Assembly (NCBI GenBank): GCA_950295325.1
Contig: OX485804.1
Location: 60,790,533 to 60,854,532 of the forward strand
Direction of reading: 5' to 3'
DNA length: 64,000 nt
Source of the DNA: Polytrichum commune
Lineage: Eukaryota > Streptophyta > Polytrichopsida > Polytrichales > Polytrichaceae
Shown here: one piece after another, positions 49,852 to 62,266 of the stretch
Numbering within the stretch: position 1 is the first letter of the stretch
How the letters are laid out: each line of letters opens with the position of its first letter
Program-made: the position numbers and the translations under genes
Notes under the pieces: model-generated
Database searches by the model: none
Seen by the model: only the letters and a program-made list of their open reading frames with translations
What the model was told of the DNA's origin: nothing

Positions 49852-50229
49852 ATACATAAAAGACTTAGCATGATGAGATTCAACTATGTGCTCAAAAATC
49901 TAATGGCCATCATGGGTTCAATAGTTAACAGAATTGGGAAAAGTATGGTCACGTAAAAGAAACAAATTAACTCTTCACTTTGAATCCCTATAATTTTTAC
50001 AACTCAATTCTAATTTTGGAGCTTGAAAACGACAATCTGCATGATCCACAATTGCTCAGCAGATGAGACAATTCCCAAACCAATCTAATGGTCGGAAATG
50101 TCTATGAAGTTGGAAGTGCCCATAATAGGCCACATACTTTATAGTCCAAAAGCTCTAGAAACATCAATAATTTGAACAAATGTGTGTTCTAGTATTATGA
50201 GATGAATCTGGAAGGAGTTGTGGCAAATC

Positions 50230-50568
50230 ACAAGCTTCTATGATAACTTTTCGGATGACGCTTCTTATGAATAAGTGAACAAATACTGCCATGGATGATG
50301 GATGAGTTCATGCATTGACCAAACCCCTACCTTCTCTTGTAGGCAACCTGTGTCGAAACATTGTCATAGATGGTTGAAATTTGGATGACAAATCACTTGG
50401 TAAGTGACAGTAATTGCAACACTGCAAATCTATAATCCCCCCAAAAGTTTACAAGGAATGACAAACAATTTTGGGTCAACATTTAGTGTTGGTGACACTA
50501 TTCCGCGGTTTACAATTATTATTGAGCAAGACAAGAGAAATGGTGACACTAAATATCATATTTAGTGT
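50230..50568. mobile_element. MITE family ACACTAAATAT, near-complete copy
   Basis: Runs from TAACTTTTCGGATGACGCTT to the terminal palindrome CACTAAATATCATATTTAGT. The central TAAGTGACAGTAATTGC and CCGCGGTTTACAATTA blocks match 47300-47500 and, inverted, 61035-61375. No coding capacity. Confidence 0.75.
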
Positions 50569-51099
50569 AGCATCATTGGAGAACTTACAGTATTCATTTA
50601 GTGACAGCAAGACAAGAAAATTGGAGAACTGGAGGAATACAGAGGGAATCTCTAATGAACTCTCCACAGTTTGGGGTTTGAAGTAAAAATTTGACCCAAG
50701 AATCACCAAATCTATTTACGCTGATGGGAACTGTACAGTTCACATAACATGACTGGAGACACATGGTGTTGAGTATCTGCAAAAATGATTTGTTTGACAC
50801 TTAATGCGGAGAGGAAACATAGAATGCTTTAGACCCCTGCACTGAATAAAATTGAATTCATGAACTCACATCTGCTCATGGGTCTTCCATCTATACTTGA
50901 CTGGCTGCTACCCTGCATTGTACCTTCTACTATTCCAAGTCCCATAAAGTGAAATTCTTCCATGTATGGAAACTCATGAGGACTGTCTAGTCTCATGACA
51001 TGAATGATACATGTGCCTGAAATAAAAAGGTGAGAAAATGTACATGCTTCAAAGGAAGGGCTTAAAAATAAATATTACTGTCACAAACAGAGAACTTGT

Positions 51100-54000
51100 T
51101 CATCGTCTGCGACCTCCAGATCCTGCAATTCTCTGTGCGGGTGCAGCTGGTGCAGTCCCTGATTGTCCAGCAGGTGGATCCTCTGGCATGTTAGCAATTT
51201 GAGTGATGGCGTTCACTACAATGAGCCCAAAGGGCACAATGTACATCCACTGCAATTCATCAACCAAAACCATCCCTGATCAGGATCAACATTAAAAAAT
51301 AAACACTATTGATAAGCAGGGGGTATATTTTAGTAAGATGTAAGCTTACTACAGTGGTTTAACCTTTCAGCGGACTGGGGGTATGTTTATGAGAGATGCG
51401 TCACAATTTGTACAAACCCCCAAACAAGTATTGAAATATTATTAGTCGGTCTACAATCCATATTTAGCACAACCTATCAAAAAGAGGACGAGAATATGAA
51501 GCAATATATAATATGGTGTTTAAATGTGCATGGTCTGTATTTAAGTCTAGGTCATAAACACAAGCTCAAATCTCCCTCTTCTACATATGTGTATGTTCCA
51601 ATTGCATTATATCAAATGGCTAATTTTAGATAGGATACGTTTTGACAGTTTTAGCTTAAAAAATCGTGAAGTAATCTTAAACCCCTCTGTATGACACATT
51701 GAGGCCCAAAATGGGCCTCTCCAACCATTAAGGGTTAAGGTACATTCACAGGAAGTATTTAAATTCAGGATGTGGAACAGAGTGTTGTGGTCATGCATTT
51801 TTTAGTCACAGACCTTAGACAAGAAATGTATAAGGTACAATTATTAAGTGGACTTGATGACCAAAATTCCACACTCTGGCAATATCTTATGACAAATAGA
51901 CATGTATCCTCATTGCACAAACTTCTGGTAGCAAAAACAAGAACAATCAAAGCCAAAACATACAGCCTTGAAGTGAAAGAAGAGAAGCCATACATATTTC
52001 TGCCAGAACGTCTTCTCTACAACCACCTTGACCCCATCTTCACCTTCGACCGTTTTTTCACCCTCCTTGGGGATGTACATAGTCTCAGAAGGTATAAGCC
52101 TGCAAATTCATAGTAAATATTATTGATATTAGTTGCTATCACTTCATAAACATTATCTGTATCTAATCAAGTCACTCCCATAAAATATTTTGAATTCGTA
52201 AATATTGCCAAATGCAGGTGATGGTCAATGTGAGCACCTGGGTGCCTGTTCACTACTTCTGGAAACAATCAATGTGTCAAATGTCCATGTTGCCGGCTGC
52301 CAAAAACACAGATAAACATCAAAACCAAGTCTCATAGTTACAGGAACAACCAGAATGTGGACTTCAATTATTAAATTAATGAAATTAAAATTGATGTACA
52401 ATAAGAAACTTACAAATACTTGAGGACGAGGAAAGGTGCAGTCAGCCAGAGGGGAGTAGGTCAAACCAATCAAATTCCCTTGATCCTGCACAATTGATTT
52501 CAATATCAATAATGGTACACCTCAATTGCAGACTCCAGAGCACATTAGATAGCGATTCCAGATGCACATCTTGCTTTTGCGAGCCCTCTTATATCCTCAT
52601 TTTAAGCTAATTGTGTCAAAAGCGACCTTATCTGACATTAACTTATTCTTCAAGTGCACTATTTAGATTGGCTCAACACCTTAATGTTGTTATAGATTTG
52701 GATGCTCACTTACTATTTTGATCATCAATGTCATATATGGGTATAGTTTTATTTTCTCTTTGACATATAATACAGTACTAAATGGGATTTCAAACCCATA
52801 AATGCAAAAAATGCAATTTTAAGACTTGGCGAGGCTCGTAAAAATTGTGCATATAGGCTATAAACTGCCTCTTAGTCCTTTAAGGGTAGCATATCCTAAG
52901 GGCAATTATACAGACATACCAGATTCAGGTCAAAGCGCTCCTTCAAACCTGCTGCAGCCAAGCATCGCTGTGGAATAGAACAAACAGAAATATCAGTGTA
53001 CAAGTTAAGATGTTACTCAGAGTGTGTTTGTGTGGTTTGTGTTAGCATCTCCAGAAAGGAAGTTGCTTCTCTTTCCTCTTGACCCTAAAATCAAATGAAG
53101 CAGAGAATGTGCCCATCAAGTAATCGTTCTTCTCTCAATGCTTAAAAAAGTGAAAATTGCAATAACATGCAAGAAGCTATTCCTGAACACAAGCAACCTC
53201 ATCAAGAAAATTCCCCATAAAGTATACCAAAAAGATATGAAGGGACAAGAGCCAATCTTACAGCTTTTATTGAAGCCATCACATATGAATTTCGTGGATT
53301 TACGAGACTTGCAGGAACTCGCACCCTGTACAAACCATCCTCTCTCACCAGATCCTGTCCAAGTGAAGAACCCAAATCAGGCATTAAATGCACAATTTGG
53401 TATCCATGAGACATTACCATGTATGTGTTAATTATTATTTTACCATCTCATCACTTAGATTATTCCCTATCTTCTTTCTCAACAAACTTCTCCACTTCAT
53501 GGGTATGTAAATCAGATACGGCAATCACCTCAAATGCCTTCTTCTCATCATTTGATAATGGATGTCTTGCTAGTCGCAGCTTGGTTAAAGTCTGCAATGG
53601 AAAAAAACTCATTAAAGTCAGAAACATAAAAAAAACACTGCATATTTCTCCAGATTAATTACATGGCAATTCTTTTGTATGACCTCACCCAAAGTAAGTC
53701 AATTCAACAAAACACCACAGAATAATTTATATGCAAGCTGCAAAAGCCACCACCTGGACTTCAAGCCATTCCTTTCCAGCTACTACTTACATTACACAAC
53801 TAAAATGGCTTAGTGTATGACGTTCTTCATTGATCATCACAAACAAGTTCCTACTTATGATCTGGCATGAAGTTCCTTCCAAACAAAGAAGTTGGAGCTG
53901 GGAAGGGATCGCTTCTACAGCTGCCACCATCTTCTTTGCATCCAATAGGTAAAGACTAAACTTATGAATTTTCATTCCCTGTTTGCGGCTCAGAGCATGT

Positions 54001-55256
54001 GTAGGCTCAAATATCTAATACCGCAAGTCAATTCTAAAAGGCCACTCAGCTGCAAGGCATGAAGCCAAAAAACCGAATAGTTTGCACCTTGGCCCCTCAT
54101 TAATTGCTGGAAATTTTGGCATGTGCTGTGGTGAGTCAGAATGACATCCTAAGCTAAATGATAACAAATATGTAATTTTTTGCTGACTAATGTTGACACA
54201 TTCATCAACATTACCTAAACAAAGAGCGTTAGGTGGTCATTGAGGGGTGGCTTAAACCAAGGCCTTAGCCCACATCCCATGGGAGCTCTGAGGGGTAAGC
54301 TGCCTAAGGCTGGAATGATTGGGGGTATCTGGATGAACCGGATATTTCAACCAACTATATGAGAACCTAGGGGCTTGCCCTTTAGGGAGATAGATAAGTG
54401 GAGGTCGGCTTGTCCGCGCCCATCTGTTCAAGGTATTCACCTCTGAAATGAGGCAGTAGTCTTCACAGGAAGCAGTACTCTTCAGGGGGTCTCTAATTCT
54501 CGTGATGCCCATTTTGGGATTCCACATAGAGTTAGAAGAACTCGAAGATGAAGAAGCGACACCATAATTCACGCTGGTGGCAGCATCGGAGTCGTCTCTT
54601 CACCTCAGCGCCTAAATAATTGCTGGATATTAGGTGAGTTGCTGTGATCCATCAGAATTATATACTCAGCTAAATGATAATGAATATGTACATTTTGCTC
54701 ATTCATACTCACAGATTGCCTCACTCTCATCCAACAATGAAAGCTAACCAAAGAGCATTGGATGACCATCCGTGTCGCCGATTGCAGATAATAGGCTATA
54801 CCACACCCCTTGCACTTCATTCCGTGCCCTAATTACCAAAGCCAACATTGCACACCACACAATCCATTGACACAAAATAAGTAGCCATCATACCTGGCGC
54901 CCATTGGCAGAAGTCCTCAACCTAGCTGAAAAGGTCCCAGCCGATGAGAATTCGGAGTCTCCAAAAGAATGTTCCAAAGTGAACTCAAGAAGATTGTCTC
55001 CTGTCACGCCGGTTGGAGTTGTAGAGGTTGCGGGGGCAGGTTTCCTCGCCTTGACGCCTGCGCTGACGCTCCCTCTATAATCCAAATCTCCTTTATCGAT
55101 TGAGGCCCGGGTCTTGATAAGACCCGGCTCTCCGCCTACCAGTCCCCACTCCTCCTCATCTTCGGCGAGCTCGTCGGATTGGAAGGCCGCGACATGGGGC
55201 GATGCGATGACGATGATGCCCAGCAGTGCGAGCAGCAGCAGATGCTTGATCGCCAT
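51100..55256 (-). CDS. EMC10: ER membrane protein complex subunit 10, 8 exons
   Basis: Subunit of the ER membrane complex, which inserts and stabilises membrane proteins. Exons on the minus strand: 54894-55256, 53529-53591, 53262-53354, 52920-52967, 52414-52485, 52238-52296, 51994-52099, 51100-51249. All junctions are GT..AG and the sum is 954 nt (317 aa plus stop). The protein starts with a signal peptide (MAIKHLLLLALLGIIVIASP, then HVAAFQ), followed by an acidic stretch. The lumenal domain is recognised by LEFTLEHSFG, FSSAGTFSARLR, TLTKLRLARHPL, DGLYRVRVPASLVNP, SYVMASIKARCL and SSEQAPR. A C-terminal membrane segment (WMYIVPFGLIVVNAITQ) precedes a short Pro/Ala/Arg-rich tail. The order and spacing match plant EMC10. 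The exon 2 donor was chosen so that KKAFE joins DLVREDG, as in the family; reading through instead soon meets a stop. The gene looks intact. Confidence 0.94.
53592..54893 (-). other. EMC10 intron 1 with a GC-richer patch
   Basis: This 1302-bp intron contains a GC-richer open stretch at 54252-54572 on the minus strand (106 codons, Ser run near its start) without a recognised domain. The part around 53760-53800 is conserved in the broken EMC10 copy at 29320-29345, while the GC-rich patch has no counterpart there. The patch may therefore be a later insertion. Confidence 0.6.
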
Positions 55257-55275
55257 GGCTCTGGCTATGCCGTCC

Positions 55276-55348
55276 TAGGGTTTCAAGCGCTTCACTTCCC
55301 CTGCAATTCTAGAGCATGATGCTCGCAGCATTCTCATAACTAGGGTTT
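55276..55348 (-). promoter_or_regulatory. Two telo-box motifs in the EMC10 5' region
   Basis: AAACCCTA on the minus strand occurs at 55276-55283 and 55341-55348, about 20 and 85 bp before the ATG. In plants this motif is frequent near transcription starts of housekeeping and ribosomal-protein genes. Activity here is inferred. Confidence 0.5.
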
Positions 55349-55499
55349 CGTCTGTTCCAAAGTGTTTAAGATCTTCGTTTTCAAACGTCATTTACATTGG
55401 GAAGAGAATATTCCCCCTACCCGGGGTTTCTTAGGGTGAACCACACATTCGAGAACATCCACCTCACTTAGGCAGATGGGTCTTATTTGGTTACTTTTT

Positions 55500-58289
55500 G
55501 TTGTTTGGTATTTTATACTACATGAAGGAAGCTAGCATGTGTGCAGTGACGGGGAAAAAAAGTCCAACAACGGCTATTAAGTAAGGATATCAATACAATT
55601 GGGTTATAAATTTTGGATATAATACGTTTGAGAGACAATAAATATTGAATTGGACCCGATTACTATGGATTATAAGGTGAATGATGATTCATGATTATGG
55701 GTACTTTATTGAAATGACAAATACATAAATGAAGTGTGAAGTGTGAAGTGTCTTGTTATGGCGAACAACCAAATAGTTGCACCATCATTGTGCACATTCA
55801 TATCCCACATGCTAACATATATGTTTCTATCTCAAAATTATGTGTCCATGCCAAGCACTAACATCACTCTTAGCCAGTTTTGCCACACCCGTAAGCTTGA
55901 GAAGATGCATCGCCTCATTGCAGGTGAATGTGGGTGCATGAATGATTTTGTCAGTGGCATAGTCAACCTTGCACAATTACCTAAAAACATAATATAAATG
56001 TTTGCAAGAAACCCATTGATTCTTCTTCCCCGTTGGCATTGATGATATTATAGCACAATCAAGGCAAGAACATTATTTGCAATTGACATGAGGTAAGCCT
56101 TTTCCTCCTTGGAGACTATGGTTATAATGCAACCAAATCTTGGGTAGGGGATGGTAGTCGCTCCCACCACATAATACCCCTCCGTATGTAATCAATTCTC
56201 CCTTTTATTTCTATGTTCCGCCAACCGTGCTGCCATATTACAATGAATTGCCTTCGAAAACCATGTGGTGGGGTGAGCATTTGATTTTGTTGGAACACAA
56301 AAATGTGATCGAGGGATGGGAAGATTGGGCATTGTACCCAAACGATGATGTGGTGACATGGCCTCCCATTGCTGCAATTGAGAAACAACATCCTCCAACG
56401 CAAAAACTTCCTTTCGTGTGAGGGTTGTTCCAACCTTCACCAACCACATAGTTACAATATTCAACCAATAAACACCCATTTTTCTTGCTAGCTTTCACGC
56501 AATGGTTAATGTCAATTGTGCAAAACCAAAAATCCGTAGTTACATGGTTGTTGGAATGGAACTCCTTCTTCAGACCTCTGTAAGTGGTCGCGAGTATATC
56601 ATGTTTATTTTCCCCCAGTTTGGGCTTGCATGGATGCCTTGTGTTGGCCTACAAAGCATGGCACTCTTCTTCGATGGATAAGGCAATCTAGAAATGTGCC
56701 AATAAGTATTATGGACATTTTGATTCCAAAACTTTGTTGGTGTGAGACAACACATTGTCATCATTTATGAGGAACTCCTCAATGCATGCCCTTAGTGAAT
56801 ATTGTGTTAGGGCAGGGGATGGAGTAGTTCACCTTCTTTGGACGGTGAAAATCATACTCAGACCTCAAAGGCAAGTCCAATTTCTTTTGGTTGATCCAAA
56901 CAATACATACACCCCCAACACATAGTTTTTTTTTGTGTTGAGGTCCTCTACCCTTGGACAAGACCTCATAGCCTTTTCAAGGAGCTTGGGATCACTAATG
57001 TGAGCTACAACTTTCAACTTCAATGAAGGTTGTTATGGCCTTTCCTTCAAAGAACCAATTTTAAGCCATGAACGGTAATTAACAATTTGCATAAATGCTC
57101 AAATCATGTCATCCACCGTTGCCTTATATAGGCATGTCATTTTGTAACCTAGCTACTGCAACCACTTGTTATGCATTGGTTTAATGAGGTTGCAAGTAAG
57201 CATCTCAATACATTACTCCAAAATCATTATATTCGGTAATCGGAGACTTTTTCATAATTTTGAGACTATTGAAGGACATAGTTTTTCAAATAAAGAACAA
57301 GAATAACACAAAAATATATTCAATGTGACTTAATAAAGTGATTTGCATGGGCAACATTAACCAATTTGGCACAAGTACATGTCATCACAATAAGAAATTG
57401 AACTAGATATTAAACCATTTGCATTTATTTTGAGACTTTCCAAAGTCACTAATTAACAAATATAATAGTGATCAAAGTAAGATCCTACAATAGGTGACGT
57501 AACACAAATATTACAAGAGTTTAGGAAATTGAGACCGGAACAAAATGTAAGAGGATGCATAATAATTATGTAATTAAGGACACTTACAATGAGCATGTGA
57601 CCTCCTCATTGTCTATATTGCTAATGCCAAAACCCCAACCACTCGGACAATATGTACATGTTTTTCTTTGTGCTTGCTCCCAATGACAACCACCAAGCTC
57701 GTATAACATGGTATTTGACATCCGCCTCCTTCATATTGTTGGCGCCCTTGTATTCCATGTAAAGTTGATTGTGTTGATTTTGCAATGACAACTATATATG
57801 TTTTTGTGTTACCTTATACAAACTAGTGGATCAATGAAAAATATGTGTATGCTCGTGCCCCTCCAAAGGATCGGTTGGATCACCATCACCATAGACCTTC
57901 TTCACATCACTCCAATTTGTTTGTGCATTGTATGCCATGAAACCCTTGAAGCTAACATTGTGACATCATTTTTGAGCATGACTACATTAAATTTCTCTTA
58001 AAACAAGGTATGAGCACGGGCATTGTTTGATTACATATCACAACATGCTACCATGAGTACCTTACAATGTTTGTTGTCATAGATATGGCATGCCATCGTA
58101 GTCCAATCATAAGACCATTTACATGGTCAACCATCATCCAAAAATCCTCCATGTCTCTCTCCCAAGAAGAGACGACACCAAAAGTCTCCAACAAAACATC
58201 GTGACCACAACGCAGTAGCTGAGAGCAGTCATGCTCATGTCGCAACAAGTGCGATACCTACTCCATCTATTGATTCGTCTTCCTGAATC
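55500..58289. other. Intergenic, with decayed minus-strand coding-like fragments
   Basis: Overlapping short minus-strand frames at 56122-56498 and 56779-56961, and another at 58048-58248 (with MEDFWMMVDHVNGLMIGLRW), have protein-like composition but are broken by stops and frameshifts. They may be relics of a transposon protein. No family could be named. Confidence 0.4.
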
Positions 58290-59485
58290 TCAAGTGAGGC
58301 TTATTATGCTCGTCTCACTTCAGAATACCCCACCAATGATTCTCTGTGGTTTGCGTATTTAGACACCACAAAGCATATGACAGATATGAGGCATTGGTTT
58401 TCTATTTCTCAAGATGTGAATGATAAGTGTTGGACAATTTCGGTTGCTAATGACCATATGATGTATGTGCGAGGTATTCGTGACATCGATGTCAATTCTA
58501 TGTTCAACATGGTTGTGCCCACACTCAGACTGAAGGACGTGTTATACGTTTCCAAGCTAAAAAGAAACCTTGTCTCTACCAGCCGTTTAACAGAGAATAG
58601 GGTGGCGATTGTTCATGTCAGGAATAAGTGCAAGATGATAAGCAAGGATGGCCATGGCTATTTTGTGATGACAGATCAAAAAGCAGGAGGGTTGTGGCAA
58701 TTGAATATCAAGACCTTTCGATATCAATCATCTGCACACATGGCCGTTTCAGCACCCCATGCGCCCTCAACTGGTGGACACACACGAGTTACCAAGACTC
58801 TCATGCGGAGGCACGCCATGTCAATTTTCAAACCATCAAGCAGATGAGCCGACTCAAAACAGTTCATGGTCTATTGTCATTTGAAAAAGCAGATTCCCTA
58901 GTGTGTGTAGGGTGTGCACACGGGAAAATTCACCGATCACCTTTCTCCATCAATCCTGACAGAAAACGTGCATTCAGACTTGGTATGTTTTTCCACACTG
59001 ATATATATGGACCTCTACAAGTCGCATCTAAAGGGGGACATCGCTATTTCATCACCTATAAGGATGATCATAGTGGGTATAGATTAGTATTCTTCCTTAA
59101 GGATCATAAGAAAATTCTGGATACTTTCAAGAGCATGTACAAACTAGCCAAGCGTGAGACATGTCATGCCATGGTTAGATTGAGGTCGGGCAACGGCTGA
59201 GAGTATTTATCTTATGCATTTCATGAGTATCTCCGGATAAAAGGCATTCGTCATGATGTGAAGAGACCGTATTCTCCCGAACAATATGCAGTGGCGGAGA
59301 GAGACAGCAGGATGTTAGCAGAGTGCGCCAGAAGCATGCTCTATCATAAGCAGATGCCCCTTCATTTTTGGGGAGAAGCTATCAATACTGCAGTATATGT
59401 CCTCAACAAGGTTGCAAGCAGAACCATCCATGGTTTAACACCATTGCAAAAGTGGAGTACCAAAGCAGGTGCGACAGAAGCTTGA
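58290..59485 (+). pseudogene. Copia protease / gag-pre-integrase / integrase region, broken
   Basis: A protease-like active-site region (FAYLDTTKHMTD) is followed by LKDVLYVSKLKRNLVS, then a frame change near 58790. A zinc-type VCVGCAHGKIHR and the integrase core with HTDIYGP and DDHSGYRLVFF follow. The motif normally reading RSDNGGE has lost its catalytic Asp (Gly codon at 59189-59191) and carries a TGA at 59198-59200. The later VAERDSRM retains the Glu. A further stop ends the frame at 59483-59485. Confidence 0.9.
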
Positions 59486-60119
59486 CAGCAAGGCACGTGA
59501 ATGCATGTCTGTGGATTATTGTAACACATCGAAGGCTTATCGCTTATGGTGTTTCTAGAAACAGAAGATTATTGTCACACGCGATGTTATTTTCGACGAG
59601 GACGTCATGTCCTATCCACAACCCACTTTGACTTCACTGGGACCAAATTATTTGAGTTTTTTTCTTCAGAAGCCATTGAATATATGCGGGTCCAACATCC
59701 GTCACTGTCATTGCAGTGGAAGATATCCCCGGCCTTGCTTCAACAGTAGAAGTATCATCAGTGGGAGTAAAGCCTGCTATCTCGGCATCTTTACGTGGCT
59801 CTCATGATTTTTTCTGCAGGGCACTTTCACGTTTCTCCATCAGGTTCGGAGAGAATGCTAGAGTCACCTAGCTAGTATTAGTTCTTCCTCACAAGATATT
59901 TCCTCCAGGTCACAAGTGGACAGCTCATCACCCACTCAAGATGGCTCATCATCCAATCATGGTGGTTCTTCTTCGTCATTGGAAGATGAATCAAGAAGTG
60001 AAACCTGTTGTCTACGAATTCGCAGTCTTACCGACATTTACAACCACACAAGCACAGGTACATCGATGACATGCGTTGTTCTTACCCACAAGGGGGATAC
60101 GCCTCGAATATTAGTTTTG

Positions 60120-61000
60120 CCTCCAGAACCTGTGACGTGTGCTCAAGCGTTGAAATCCGATGATTGTGAGGAGTGGAAGAAGGCTATGATGGAAGAAATC
60201 AACTCACTGTTGAAAAACGAAACATGGACGTCTGAGAAGCTACTTCTAGTAAGAACCACTGTCAAGAACAAGTGGATTTTCAAAATCAAGGTGAAGTCTA
60301 GTGGAGAGATCGAACGGTTTAAAGCACGGTTAGTCGCTGAAGGGTTCTCTCAAACCTATGGGATGGATTACCAGGAGACATTTGCTCCTACAGCGCGCTC
60401 AAAGAGCATTCGAATTGTACTATCAATTGCGGGGGCCAATGGGTTTCACTTGGTACAGTTTGATATTAAAACTGCATACCTTAATGCCCTTATTCATGAA
60501 ATCATCTTTAAGGATTTACCTATTGGGTTCGAAGACAAACTTTATCGTACGTTTCCACATTGTAGAGGGATGGTGTGTAGGATTCGAAAAGGGTTGTATG
60601 GCTTAAAACAATCCGCGAGAGGTTGGAATAAGACTTTCTCAGTTTTTCTCAAACAATATGATCTGCTTCAAAGCTCTGCTGATCCATGCATTTTCTATTC
60701 AAGCTCGTTTTGGCTTTGTGGGTTAATGATGGACTGGCTATGTGCCATGACAAAGCTCTCCTTTCACAGATGACTTTTTAGTTGAAGACCACTTTTGAAG
60801 TCACAGAGGAAGATGCTGACATGTATGTGGGTTTACACATTACACGCGACAGGTTTACTATTTATTGATCAACAACGATTCACAGAGACACTTCTGACCA
60901 AGTATGGATTCCAAGAAGCCAATCCCGTGGCAACACCAAGTGGCCCTCCTGTTCATTTATGCAGACCAAGCCCAGATGACATTGATACTGATATCCTTGT
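60120..61000 (+). pseudogene. Copia reverse transcriptase, broken
   Basis: Visible motifs are EEWKKAMMEEI near the start, NKWIFKIKVKSSGEIERFKA, RLVAEGFSQTYGMDYQETFA, FDIKTAYLNA and KGLYGLKQS. The frame shifts before the catalytic box, which reads WVNDG at 60719-60733, so the first Asp of the usual pair is Asn. In-frame stops follow near 60778 and 60867. The RNase H part is absent. Confidence 0.9.
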
Positions 61001-61034
61001 TTTCCCATATCGCCAATTGTATTTGTCTTGCTCA

Positions 61035-61375
61035 ATTGTGAACCGCCTGTGTTGTGTCACTAACTCGAAATATAAACCTCACATTATTTGTCAATCCTTG
61101 TAAATAAAAATCGGGTATTATAGATTTACAGTGTTGCAATTACTGTCACTTACTAAGTGATTTCTCATTCAAATTTCAATCATCAATGACAATATATCAT
61201 TACAGAAATGTTAGGATGCAAAATACACTACAATAGGGCAATGGATGAACCAAAAGTAAGTTGGGGTGACAGTAGTTGTAAACTTATTCATAAGTGTCAT
61301 TAGAAAAGTTACCATAGTTACATGAAATACCATATGACACTAAATATAGAATCTAGTGTAGTAGGATTGTGGGTA
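61035..61375. mobile_element. MITE family ACACTAAATAT, inverted copy at the Copia breakpoint
   Basis: Reverse-complement copy of the elements at 46325-47500 and 50230-50568. It begins at the point where Copia homology stops (TGAACCGCCTGTGTTGTGTC matches the inverted CCGCGGTT..GACAC block) and ends with a CACTAAATATAGAATCTAGT palindrome-like terminus. Confidence 0.75.
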
Positions 61376-61976
61376 CCATGTGATAGTCATTTGACTATGT
61401 TTTTACACAATATGAGTCTTCCCACATGTGTAAATGCATGAACACTCTCTCATGCAACCCAATAAAATTGTTGTAGTTGGGGTCGTGTGCTAACGACCAT
61501 GCATCATCAAGTGGTTTGGGACTTCTTGTCTTGTGATATGGAGTGTCAAATTGTCAGAGGGCCTTGATCCTAGTGTCATTGTCTAAATGGCCTCTCTAGT
61601 TTTACCCCAACCCATACTTTACAACACATGCGAATACAACAACCACCTACAATAACGTATGGGTGTACCTTATTGGTCTATTATGCCAACATAATTAGTT
61701 GGTTTACACTTTTGCTGCAGTTTATGTATGGTCGTCACTGTTACTTCTAGTAATTTGTGTATATGGTGTTACTGCATAGTCATCACGCTATTGTTACTAT
61801 TGAGATTATTTAATGTGGTTTTTGTTTTGCGGAACTTCCTCGATGTTTGCGCCCAACCAAAATCGTATGCAGAGTTGGAGGTGCACGCATCTTGAAATGT
61901 GAGCACGCTGCCCATATGACCATTGCATGCATGTGATTGAGTTGCCAAAGTATAAGAATCTACTGCTATGTATTAG
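61376..61976. other. Intergenic, nothing recognised
   Basis: AT-rich with no open frame of note and no repeat shared elsewhere in the window that I could see. Confidence 0.5.
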
Positions 61977-62266
61977 GTAATCGTTTTATTAACCGGTTCT
62001 GTCAAGGTGGCGAGCCCGCGGGCGAGCCAGCTTGACAGAACCGGTTCTGCACCGATAACCGGTTCCAATAAAACGATTACCGGACGTAACCGGTTGGCCG
62101 CTTTGTTGAGCCGCACAGGTGACCTAAACAGTGGGTCACCTGGCACCATAACCGATTTAGATGATCATAACCGGCTGGGATGTCGAGGTTATCGTCTGCA
62201 AACCTGTGTGCTCAGAGCCATTCGTGTAGTGCCACCTCGGCGAAACAAAGCGGCCAACCGGTTACG
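61977..62266. repeat. GC-rich multi-stem inverted-repeat structure
   Basis: Three sets of inverted repeats lie in 290 bp. GTAATCGTTTTATT with AACCGGTTCTGTCAAG (61977-62006) pairs with parts of 62031-62080. A perfect 23-bp pair lies at 62085-62107 and 62244-62266 (core TAACCGGTTGGCCGCTTTGT). A 9-bp pair with a 9-base loop lies at 62116-62142. AACCGGTT occurs four times. An open frame from 62007 crosses it but is probably incidental. Confidence 0.85.

Larger units (their letters stand above)
58290..61035 (+). mobile_element. Ty1/Copia retrotransposon fragment, inactive
   Basis: Contains in Copia order a protease-like start, gag-pre-integrase, integrase and reverse transcriptase, all in one orientation but split by stops and frameshifts. 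There is no gag at the left, no RNase H at the right and no LTR. At the right it ends abruptly where a MITE begins (about 61035). This is a plant retroelement relic with no capacity to move itself. Confidence 0.9.
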
